Assembly (NCBI GenBank): GCA_024277285.1
Contig: JAJRVM010000057.1
Span: 1 to 9,970, forward strand
Source of the DNA: Planctomycetota bacterium
GTDB taxonomy: Bacteria; Planctomycetota; Planctomycetia; Pirellulales; Pirellulaceae
Direction of reading: 5' to 3'
DNA length: 9,970 nt
Numbering within the stretch: the first letter of the stretch is position 1; every line of letters starts with the position of its first letter. Positions 1 through 6,604 of the stretch are shown here, in pieces. The notes under the pieces are model-generated. The model was not told the DNA's origin and ran no database searches. It saw nothing but the letters and a program-made list of their open reading frames with translations. The position numbers and the translations under genes are program-made.

Positions 1-50
1 CATACTTTGACCACATACTTTGACCACATACTTTGACCACGTGCTTTGAC
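1..50. repeat. 13-bp tandem direct repeat upstream of the operon
   Basis: Three perfect copies of CATACTTTGACCA lie at 1-13, 14-26 and 27-39, followed by a degenerate partial copy (CGTGCTTTGAC, 40-50) ending 11 nt before the first start codon. The array begins at the window edge and may extend further upstream. The + strand has stops in all three frames here, so it does not encode protein on that strand. It could be a cluster of regulator-binding sites, a minisatellite, or a 5' leader element; the sequence does not decide between these. Confidence 0.85.
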
Positions 51-61
51 AGGGAATCTCG

Positions 62-1078
62 ATGAAAAACTTCGCGATCATCGGCGCCGGTTTTTGGGCC
101 AAGTACCAATTGGCCGCCTGGGGCGAGATCAAGGACGCGAAGTGCGTTGCGATCTGCGACGTGGACCTCGCCAAGGCGCGCCAACTAGCGCGTACCTACG
201 ACATTGAGTCGGTTCACGATGATCCGGCGAAGTTGCTTGCGGCCGAACAGCTTGATTTCGTCGACATCATTACGAGTCCGCAGACGCATAAGTCGGTTGT
301 TGAAATAGTGGCGGCCAACGAAATAGACGCCATTTGCCAAAAGCCTCTCGCTGCAAACCTTGCGGACGCGGAAAGCATGCAGCGCACGTGTGGCTTGGCT
401 GGCACTCGCCTGCTCGTTCACGAAAACTTTCGCTGGCAGAGACCGCTTCGGGAGCTAAAACGAATCGTCGATGAGGGCCAGATCGGTAAGCCGTTTCGTG
501 CGCGTGTGCAGTTCTGCAGTTCGTTCCCCGTCTTCGAAAAGCAGCCGTATTTGGCAGACCTTGATCGGTTCATGCTAACGGATGTCGGCACGCATATCCT
601 GGATGTTGCACGATTTCTTTTCGGAGACGCCCTGTCGCTCTTCTGTTCGATTCAGCGCGTCAACCCGGACATTCGAGGCGAAGACGTGGCGACGGTCGTC
701 CTTCAGATGAACAGTGGCGTGTTGGTTGTCAATGAAATGAGTTACGCGACGCGCATGAAGGACGAGAGCTTTCCGCAAACCTTCGTGACGGTCGAAGGCA
801 ACGAGGGCTCGGCAGAGTTGGTCAAGGACTACTGGATTCACGTTACGACGGAGCAAGGGACGGTGTCGAACCAGTATGCTCCGCCGATCTATCCCTGGGC
901 CGAACGAACGCATGACGTGGTTCATTCCAGTATGGTTTCATGCAATCGAAACCTTCTGAGCGGTCTGACAGGGCAAGGAGTTGCCGAGACCACGGTTGAC
1001 GACAACTTGAACACGCTACGACTTGTCTACGGTAGTTACGAATCAGCGAAGGAAAACAAGGTCGTACGGTTGTCATGA
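62..1078 (+). CDS. Gfo/Idh/MocA family NAD(P)-dependent dehydrogenase, candidate D-apiose dehydrogenase
   Basis: A 338-residue cytoplasmic sugar dehydrogenase. Seen: an N-terminal Rossmann nucleotide-binding motif GAGFWA (8-13), then the family's lysine motif as CQKPLA (92-97, K94 taking the EKP lysine position, with Gln in place of Glu), HENFRW (120-125), and D-x-G-T-H-I-L-D (174-181), whose Asp and His belong to the substrate pocket of the family. The length is normal for the family. The start has AGGGA at 51-55 as a weak ribosome site. It overlaps the next gene by 4 nt (ATGA), so translation is probably coupled. The family is certain. The substrate is inferred from neighbours: ApsD, the D-apiose dehydrogenase of the apionate pathway, is a Gfo/Idh/MocA enzyme and would make apionolactone. 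Many paralogues of this family exist in planctomycetes, so another sugar remains possible. Confidence 0.9.
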   Translation: MKNFAIIGAGFWAKYQLAAWGEIKDAKCVAICDVDLAKARQLARTYDIESVHDDPAKLLAAEQLDFVDIITSPQTHKSVVEIVAANEIDAICQKPLAANLADAESMQRTCGLAGTRLLVHENFRWQRPLRELKRIVDEGQIGKPFRARVQFCSSFPVFEKQPYLADLDRFMLTDVGTHILDVARFLFGDALSLFCSIQRVNPDIRGEDVATVVLQMNSGVLVVNEMSYATRMKDESFPQTFVTVEGNEGSAELVKDYWIHVTTEQGTVSNQYAPPIYPWAERTHDVVHSSMVSCNRNLLSGLTGQGVAETTVDDNLNTLRLVYGSYESAKENKVVRLS

Positions 1079-2343
1079 ACACAAGAGTAATTGCCGAATA
1101 TCTATTGGAGACACCCATTCCGCTGCCCGATGCGGCGGCGTGCATGGCGGGTGAACAGTCGACAGGCACGTTTACACGCGTTCCGGGTGAGACGGATGAA
1201 CTTCGTGAGAGATTTGCGGCACGTGTGGAGTCGGTCGAGCTGATCGAAACACGGGCCGAACCGTCGCTCCCTGGAGCGGCTAAGCCGGCTGACGTGGGGC
1301 ACGGCTATCAAGTGGGCCGTGCACGAATCAGTTTTTCGTTCGAGAGCATGGGGCCGAATCTTCCCACCCTCATTTCCACGGTCGCCGGCAATCTATTCGA
1401 GTTGCGGCAGATTTCCGGTTTGCGACTGCTTGATGTTGAGTTTCCAGAGGCGTTGGCGGCGAGCTTTCCCGGTCCCCAATTCGGCGTCATGGGAACTCGT
1501 AAGCTGATCGACGTCCTCGATCGCCCTCTGATCGGGACGATCGTCAAGCCGAGCGTGGGGCTCACTCCGGAGGCGACCGCCAGTCTGGTCACCACCCTGG
1601 GCCAGGCCGGATTGGACTTTATCAAGGACGACGAGCTGACGGCCAATCCGCCTCACGCTCCGTTGGCAAAGCGAGTCACGGCAGTCATGAACGCTATCAA
1701 CCGACTGGCGGATCGAACGGGCCGCAAGGTGATGTTCGCTTTCAATATTAGTGACCAGCTAGACAAGATGATTGAGCATCACGACACGGTGCTCAAGGCG
1801 GGTGGGACGTGTGTCATGGTGAGTCTGAATAGCGTTGGGCACGTCGGCGTCGATCATCTGCGCCGTCACTGTCAACTTCCGATTCACGGTCATCGCAACG
1901 GTTGGGGAATGTACAGCCGACATCCGGCCTTGGGGATGGAGTTTACGGCCTACCAAAAGTTTTGGCGACTTGCCGGCGTCGACCACTTGCACGTGAACGG
2001 ACTGAAGAACAAGTTCTGTGAGTCGGATGAGTCGGTGGTGCGGTCGATCAAGGCTTGTCTCACACCAATGTTCGGAGGTTATCTTGCCATGCCCGTCGTC
2101 TCGTCCGGGCAGTGGGGTGGGCAAGCGCCCGAGACCTATCGCCAGACCGGTACGATGGATCTGATGTACCTTGCGGGCGGCGGAATTATTGGTCATCCGA
2201 GCGGGCCGGTCTCGGGAGTGTTGGCGATTCAGCAAGCGTGGGAGGCGGCCGCGCAGGGAGTTGATTTGCACGACTACGCGCAGACGCATCAGGAGCTGCG
2301 CGAGTCGATCGCGTTCTACGGGCGACTTGCTCACACAAAATAG
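1075..2343 (+). CDS. oiaX: RuBisCO-like protein, candidate 3-oxo-isoapionate-4-phosphate decarboxylase (OiaX) or transcarboxylase/hydrolase (OiaT)
   Basis: A 422-residue type IV RuBisCO large-subunit homologue. Visible active-site landmarks: TIVKPS (155-160, K158 at the catalytic K175 position of RuBisCO), DFIKDDE (181-187, K184 at the carbamylated lysine, D186 and E187 at the metal ligands), IHGHRNGW (270-277, H273/R274 at the H294/R295 positions), a loop-6-like GLKNKF (309-314), VSSGQWGG (342-349) at the S379 region and AGGGIIGHPSG (367-377) near the C-terminus. The carbamate and Mg2+ ligands therefore look intact, unlike enolase-type RLPs that lose some of them. It sits between a dehydrogenase and a DUF1537 kinase, the context reported for OiaX/OiaT in apionate catabolism, where it would act on the kinase product. 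OiaX gives L-erythrulose 1-phosphate plus CO2; OiaT gives glycolate plus 3-phosphoglycerate. I cannot separate these by eye; the symbol is provisional. Its start overlaps the preceding stop (ATGA). Confidence 0.85.
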   Translation: MNTRVIAEYLLETPIPLPDAAACMAGEQSTGTFTRVPGETDELRERFAARVESVELIETRAEPSLPGAAKPADVGHGYQVGRARISFSFESMGPNLPTLISTVAGNLFELRQISGLRLLDVEFPEALAASFPGPQFGVMGTRKLIDVLDRPLIGTIVKPSVGLTPEATASLVTTLGQAGLDFIKDDELTANPPHAPLAKRVTAVMNAINRLADRTGRKVMFAFNISDQLDKMIEHHDTVLKAGGTCVMVSLNSVGHVGVDHLRRHCQLPIHGHRNGWGMYSRHPALGMEFTAYQKFWRLAGVDHLHVNGLKNKFCESDESVVRSIKACLTPMFGGYLAMPVVSSGQWGGQAPETYRQTGTMDLMYLAGGGIIGHPSGPVSGVLAIQQAWEAAAQGVDLHDYAQTHQELRESIAFYGRLAHTK

Positions 2344-2370
2344 CGTCAAGTTAGGGAGCCAACGATCAGC

Positions 2371-3693
2371 ATGCTACTTGCGTTCTACGGAGACGATTTC
2401 ACGGGGTCGACGGACGTCATGGAGTCTCTGGCCTATGGCGGGATCGAAACCGTGTTGTTCGTCAAGCCGCCGACCGACACGTTGCTTCGCCGATACGCGC
2501 ACGTGCAAGCCGTCGGGATTGCTGGGAACAGCCGTGCGATGACGCCGGATCAGATGGACGACAAGCTGCCGGTCGCCTTCGAGACGCTTGGTCGACTCGA
2601 GCCGGCAATCGTCCACTATAAAGTCTGCTCGACGTTCGACTCAAGCCCGAACGTCGGTAGCATCGGTCGCGCGATCGAACTCGGGCAACGCGTCTTCCGA
2701 AACCGATGTTGCCCACTTGTCGTTGGAGCGCCCGTCTTACAGCGGTTTTGCGTGTTCGGAAATCTCTTCGCGCGATCCGGCCTGGATAGCGCACCCTATC
2801 GCCTCGATCGTCACCCGACCATGAAGTGTCATCCTGTGACACCGATGGACGAGTCCGATCTGCGTGTCCATTTGTCGCGACAGACCGACCGACCCGTTCG
2901 CTTAATCGACGTGCTAAGTCTCAATTCGGAGGCGTCGGACTGGCAGCAACTCGGCGCGGACGAACAAGATGGTATCGTGCTGTTTGACACGCTGACCGAC
3001 GACCACCTCGTGACGATTGGCGGCATTCTGTGGAAGATGAGGCAGCAGGAATCGGGTCCAATGTTCGTGGCCGGCTCGTCAGGAGTTGAATATGCGTTGA
3101 CCGCCCACTGGAAGGCATCGGGCCTCGTCCCTACGGAGTTTCATTGGACCGCAGTCGGAGAGCCGCGTCCTCAGACGCTCGTCCTATCCGGTAGCTGTTC
3201 TCCGGTCACGGATCGGCAGATCGAATGGGCGATTCGGAACGGATTTGCGGAAGTCGCGGTAGATACGACGCAGGCTCACGACACGAACGCACGTCAAAGA
3301 GAAATCGACCGGGTCGTCGATGCGACGGTGCCGTTACTTCAACAGGGGCGTTCGGTCGTCGTTCACACCTGCCGAGGCCCGTCGGACGTCCGAATCGAGC
3401 GAACGCGTGCTTCCGCTGCCGAGCTGGGGACGATGCTTGGGCGCGCGTTACATGGTACGCTAAGTCGACACCGGTTAGCTCGGGTTGCCGTGACAGGCGG
3501 CGATACGTCGGGTCACGTCGCGCGGCATGTCGATATTGAAGCATTGGAGGTCGTGGGCCCCTTGGCTCCAGGCTCGCCGCTTTGTGTCGCGAGCAGTCGG
3601 AACAAAGCGGTCGATGGACTCGAGATTACCTTCAAAGGCGGACAAGTGGGGCACGACGATTTCTTCAAAACCGTCCTCAACGGAAAACCATAG
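2371..3693 (+). CDS. oiaK: DUF1537 four-carbon acid sugar kinase family, candidate 3-oxo-isoapionate kinase
   Basis: A 440-residue kinase of the DUF1537 family. The N-terminal substrate domain opens with YGDDFTGSTD (6-15), typical of the family, and contains KVCSTFDSS (84-92) and HPTMKCHPVTPMDESDL (148-164). The C-terminal ATP-binding domain has SGSCSPVTDRQ (273-283), TGGDTSG (375-381) and a terminal KGGQVG (422-427). The length fits. It would phosphorylate 3-oxo-isoapionate to the 4-phosphate consumed by the neighbouring RuBisCO-like protein; that pairing of DUF1537 kinase and RLP is the basis for choosing OiaK over threonate, erythronate or other kinases of the family. The gene lies 27 nt after the RLP stop, with AGGGAG at 2353-2358 as a somewhat distant ribosome site. 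The family is certain; the substrate is inferred from context. Confidence 0.9.
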   Translation: MLLAFYGDDFTGSTDVMESLAYGGIETVLFVKPPTDTLLRRYAHVQAVGIAGNSRAMTPDQMDDKLPVAFETLGRLEPAIVHYKVCSTFDSSPNVGSIGRAIELGQRVFRNRCCPLVVGAPVLQRFCVFGNLFARSGLDSAPYRLDRHPTMKCHPVTPMDESDLRVHLSRQTDRPVRLIDVLSLNSEASDWQQLGADEQDGIVLFDTLTDDHLVTIGGILWKMRQQESGPMFVAGSSGVEYALTAHWKASGLVPTEFHWTAVGEPRPQTLVLSGSCSPVTDRQIEWAIRNGFAEVAVDTTQAHDTNARQREIDRVVDATVPLLQQGRSVVVHTCRGPSDVRIERTRASAAELGTMLGRALHGTLSRHRLARVAVTGGDTSGHVARHVDIEALEVVGPLAPGSPLCVASSRNKAVDGLEITFKGGQVGHDDFFKTVLNGKP

Positions 3694-3702
3694 GAGAATA
3701 CG

Positions 3703-4542
3703 ATGGCAACAAGAGTCGCTCTGCTCGGTGCCGCTGGCGCCATGGGCACACGGGCCAGTAATACGCTATCTCGACATCCCGACGAATTTGAAGTGATGCA
3801 CGTCGAGGCGTCGGGTGAAGGCGAACAGAAGCTTCGTGACCGGGGCACGACCGCTGTCCCGCTGGACGAAGCGATCCGTCAGGCCGATGCCACGGTCATG
3901 GCCATTCCGGATAAAGTGATCGGGAAAGTCGCCGCTCAGATCACAGCAAAGCTCCGCTCAGGTTCGTTGCTCATGTGTCTCGATCCGGCAGCGCCGTACG
4001 CCGGCAGAATTCCAGCTCGTGACGACATTGCGGTTTTCGTGGCCCATCCTTCGCACCCGCCCGTGTTCAACGACGAGACAACGAAAGAAGCCCGCAGGGA
4101 TTATTTTGGCAGTGGGATCGCCAAGCAGGCGATTGTCTGCGCGCTTGCACAAGGAACGGAAGAAGACTATCAGTTGGGCGAGCGGATCGCATCGACGCTG
4201 TGGGGACCGATTCTACGATCTCATCGAGTGACCGTTGAACAGATGGCGATGCTTGAACCGGCACTTTCTGAAACGGTTGCCGCGACTTGCTTGACCGTGA
4301 TTCGCGAAGCGATGGACGAAGCGATCAAACGAGGTGTTCCCGCCGACGCCGCGAAAGATTTTCTGCTGGGGCATATCAATGTCGAGCTGGCCATACTGTT
4401 TGACGAGATCGAGTGGGATTTTTCCGCCGGCTGCAAACGTGCGATCGAAGAAGCGAAGAAAGACATCTTCCAGGCGGATTGGCGCAAGGTGTTCGATGCG
4501 CCGAACCTAAAGGCCAGTGTGGCCAGTATTACGACGGAATGA
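3703..4542 (+). CDS. apnO: NAD(P)-dependent oxidoreductase with PGDH-like C-terminal domain, candidate D-apionate oxidoisomerase
   Basis: A 279-residue oxidoreductase. Seen: an N-terminal glycine-rich LLGAAGAMGTR (7-17) of a Rossmann fold, a conserved central HPSHPPVFND (115-124) with the following RRDYFG (131-136), and a helical C-terminal part with SHRVTVEQMAMLEPALSETVAATC (173-196 region) and GHINVELAILF (223-233). This pattern matches my memory of the phosphogluconate dehydrogenase C-terminal-domain family that includes ApnO, which oxidises and rearranges D-apionate to 3-oxo-isoapionate. Its product would be the substrate of the upstream kinase. TAGGAG at 3691-3696 overlaps the previous stop codon and serves as ribosome site, 9 nt between genes. 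The fold is well supported; the ApnO role rests on family memory plus context. A related 3-hydroxyacid-type dehydrogenase is the main alternative. Confidence 0.82.
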   Translation: MATRVALLGAAGAMGTRASNTLSRHPDEFEVMHVEASGEGEQKLRDRGTTAVPLDEAIRQADATVMAIPDKVIGKVAAQITAKLRSGSLLMCLDPAAPYAGRIPARDDIAVFVAHPSHPPVFNDETTKEARRDYFGSGIAKQAIVCALAQGTEEDYQLGERIASTLWGPILRSHRVTVEQMAMLEPALSETVAATCLTVIREAMDEAIKRGVPADAAKDFLLGHINVELAILFDEIEWDFSAGCKRAIEEAKKDIFQADWRKVFDAPNLKASVASITTE

Positions 4543-4553
4543 AAGGCGAGCAG
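4543..4553 (+). promoter_or_regulatory. Ribosome binding site deciding the start of the binding-protein gene
   Basis: AAAGG (4542-4546) within AAAGGCGAG lies 7 nt before the ATG at 4554. A second in-frame ATG at 4539 overlaps the previous stop (ATGA) but has a poor upstream ribosome site and would put five extra residues before the twin-arginine region. I therefore choose 4554. Confidence 0.6.
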
Positions 4554-5600
4554 ATGCGCATTACTCGACGGCAGTTTACAACAGGCACGCTGACATCCAT
4601 CGCCGCCACGGCGCTCGGTGGATGTAACCGCTCAGAGGACGCCGGTAAGAAAACGATTGCCGTGCTATTCGATGGTTTGTACACGCCGTTTTGGATCGCT
4701 AGTCACGATGCGATCGTTTCCAAGCTCAAGGCCCGGGACTTCGCGGTGACCGAAGCGATCTCGGGACAGGATGATTCCAAGCAATTGAGCCAGGTCAAGT
4801 CGATGATCGCCCGTGGTGTTTCCGGAATCATCTTGGTGCACACCGATTCGAATGCGGTGATTCCCGCGATTCGGGCGGCCAATTCCGCGAACGTTCCTGT
4901 GGTTAGCTTCAATCGCGCTCCGGCAGAGAGTGATGCCTTTTCTATCGCGATTCGGGCTGACAATCGGAAGATCACGCGGGCGACAGTGCAGCGCATGGTG
5001 GACGTCGCGCGACAGCGAAGCGGTACCTATAAGGCGGCCATCTTGATGGGACACCTTGGCGACGACAACGCGATCGCTCGACGCGATGGGTTCTTTGATG
5101 TTGTCGATCAGCACTCGAACTTCATTAAAGTAGTCGCTCGAATTCCAACCGAATGGAACGCCGACAAGGCCTATGCCGGACTGACGAACGCCTTCAATGC
5201 GAATCCCGATATTAACTTCCTGTTCACCTCATCTGACTTTATGTTTCCGCAGATCATCCAGGTGCTGAAAGCCAAGAATCGGTACCGCACCGTCGACGAC
5301 CCCGAACATATTGTCTTCGGTGGGTTCGACGGAGACCAAGTGGCCTATGAGCTATTGCGTGATAAGTACCTGGACGCAGATGGAATTCAGGATTTGGAGT
5401 ACGAGGCCGAGCTGTGTGTCGATGCCATTGTTGACATGGCAAGTGGCAAGTTGAGTCAGACGGAAGGTGAGACCAATCCCAAGATCATTCAAGACCCCGG
5501 ATTCGTAATTCATCAGGACAATCTCGACGAGAAGAGAGACCGAATGTGGGGCTACACCATGTGGCTCGCAGGGCAGGGCCATGGCGAGTTGGAGCAGTGA
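4554..5600 (+). CDS. Sugar-binding lipoprotein of a ribose-type ABC importer (Tat-exported)
   Basis: A 348-residue periplasmic-binding protein of the RbsB (type I) class. The leader reads MRITRRQFTTG with a twin arginine at 5-6, a short hydrophobic stretch and a lipobox LGGC (21-24), so it is probably exported folded by the Tat system and lipid-anchored at C24. The mature part begins KKTIAVLFDGLYTPFW, typical of the first strand of sugar-binding proteins, and contains GVSGIILVHTDSNAVIPAI and VPVVSFNR of the first lobe, KAAILMGHLGDDNAIARRDGF at the start of the second lobe and the hinge-proximal FGGFDGDQVAYELL. Its gene directly precedes a permease, with GTGA overlap. The ligand cannot be read from sequence; the enzyme neighbours suggest apiose, apionate or a related branched-chain sugar acid. 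An ATG at 4539 is an alternative start. Confidence 0.92.
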   Translation: MRITRRQFTTGTLTSIAATALGGCNRSEDAGKKTIAVLFDGLYTPFWIASHDAIVSKLKARDFAVTEAISGQDDSKQLSQVKSMIARGVSGIILVHTDSNAVIPAIRAANSANVPVVSFNRAPAESDAFSIAIRADNRKITRATVQRMVDVARQRSGTYKAAILMGHLGDDNAIARRDGFFDVVDQHSNFIKVVARIPTEWNADKAYAGLTNAFNANPDINFLFTSSDFMFPQIIQVLKAKNRYRTVDDPEHIVFGGFDGDQVAYELLRDKYLDADGIQDLEYEAELCVDAIVDMASGKLSQTEGETNPKIIQDPGFVIHQDNLDEKRDRMWGYTMWLAGQGHGELEQ

Positions 5601-6574
5601 ACACGGTTCGGCGAGCGATATTTTCGGAGTATCTCGTATGCTGGCTCTGCGTCGCCTACTTCGTCGTCGTGATTCCCGTCGTGCCCGGTTGGCTGTCGGT
5701 ATGGAGCTTGAGCAATGTCATCACGACGATGCTCCCATTGGTGGTGGTGGCGGTCGGCCAGATGATCATTCTGATCAGCGCCGGTATTGATCTTTCTCTC
5801 ACCGCGACCATCGCATTCGCTTCCGTGGTGGGGGCGAGCATTATGAGTGAGACAGGGTTCGTGCCCAATCCCTGGTTAGGCGTTCCGCTGGCGATTCTCG
5901 CCATGCTGCTTGTCGGTGTGATGATTGGCGGAATCAACGGACTGAGCGTCGCGACACTTCGGATGCCACCCTTTCTCGTCACCTTGGCAACCGGGATGTT
6001 TTTCTCCGGCGCCGCGATTCTTTATACAAGTAACGTGTCGGCGACCACCAGCATCGCCGGCCTACCGCGCGTGTTTAAGCTGCTCACACGTGAATCGATT
6101 CCGCTGGTGCCGAACCATTTGTGGCTGACCATTGTGGTTTTGTTCGGCGTGAACATCCTGCTCCATCGCACGGTGTTCGGGGCTTCTTTGTTCGCCGTCG
6201 GCATGAATTCGAACACGGCACGCGTGTCGGGCGTTCACGTGCACCGGACGATCTGCCTCGCGTACGTCCTCGGCGGAGCCCTCGCGGCGACGGCAGCCGT
6301 CATGTTGACCGCTCAGCAGGAAACGGGTGATCCTAAGCTGGCAACCAATAAGTTACTTGATATTATCGGGGCGACCGTGATCGGTGGAACGAGTCTGTTC
6401 GGCGGGAAAGGACGAATCACTTGGACGGTGTTCGGCGTTCTCTTCTTGGTCTTGATCGACACAAGTCTGACGATGCAGGGGCTTCCGGATGAGATCGTCA
6501 TGATTTGCAAGGGCAGTGTCATTCTCGTCGCCGCGATACTCGATGCACTTCGATTACGCTTTGCCGTGACATAA
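5597..6574 (+). CDS. RbsC-family ABC transporter permease (first)
   Basis: A 325-residue integral membrane protein in the ribose/xylose/galactose (BPD_transp_2) permease family. I place the start at GTG 5597, overlapping the binding-protein stop as GTGA, with GGAG (5591-5594 region) just upstream; this gives the normal family length, whereas a GTG further upstream (5546) would add residues read out of frame from the binding-protein gene. Many hydrophobic segments are visible, along with the family landmarks ISAGIDLSLTA (early), RMPPFLVTLATGMFFSGAA, FAVGMNSNTARVSGV and IIGATVIGGTSLFGGKG near the C-terminus. It would pair with the second permease at 8224 to form the membrane channel, driven by the double ATPase encoded between them. 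Confidence 0.93.
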   Translation: MNTVRRAIFSEYLVCWLCVAYFVVVIPVVPGWLSVWSLSNVITTMLPLVVVAVGQMIILISAGIDLSLTATIAFASVVGASIMSETGFVPNPWLGVPLAILAMLLVGVMIGGINGLSVATLRMPPFLVTLATGMFFSGAAILYTSNVSATTSIAGLPRVFKLLTRESIPLVPNHLWLTIVVLFGVNILLHRTVFGASLFAVGMNSNTARVSGVHVHRTICLAYVLGGALAATAAVMLTAQQETGDPKLATNKLLDIIGATVIGGTSLFGGKGRITWTVFGVLFLVLIDTSLTMQGLPDEIVMICKGSVILVAAILDALRLRFAVT

Positions 6575-6604
6575 ACGCAGACACAGACACAGTCGAGTTA
6601 AACG

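Noticed and set aside
1..50. CRISPR-like array
   Set aside because: Units are 13 bp and directly adjacent with no spacers, and no cas genes are present.
46..51. TTGACA matching a sigma-70 -35 box
   Set aside because: Only 10 nt separate it from the start codon, leaving no room for a -10 box and leader; it is a by-product of the tandem repeat.
1759..2349. 196-residue open frame on the minus strand
   Set aside because: It lies entirely antisense to the RuBisCO-like gene, whose motifs are intact; long antisense frames are expected at this base composition.
4413..4553. Longer form of the binding protein starting inside the preceding gene
   Set aside because: It would place unrelated residues before a clean twin-arginine lipoprotein leader; the ribosome site and leader length support 4554.
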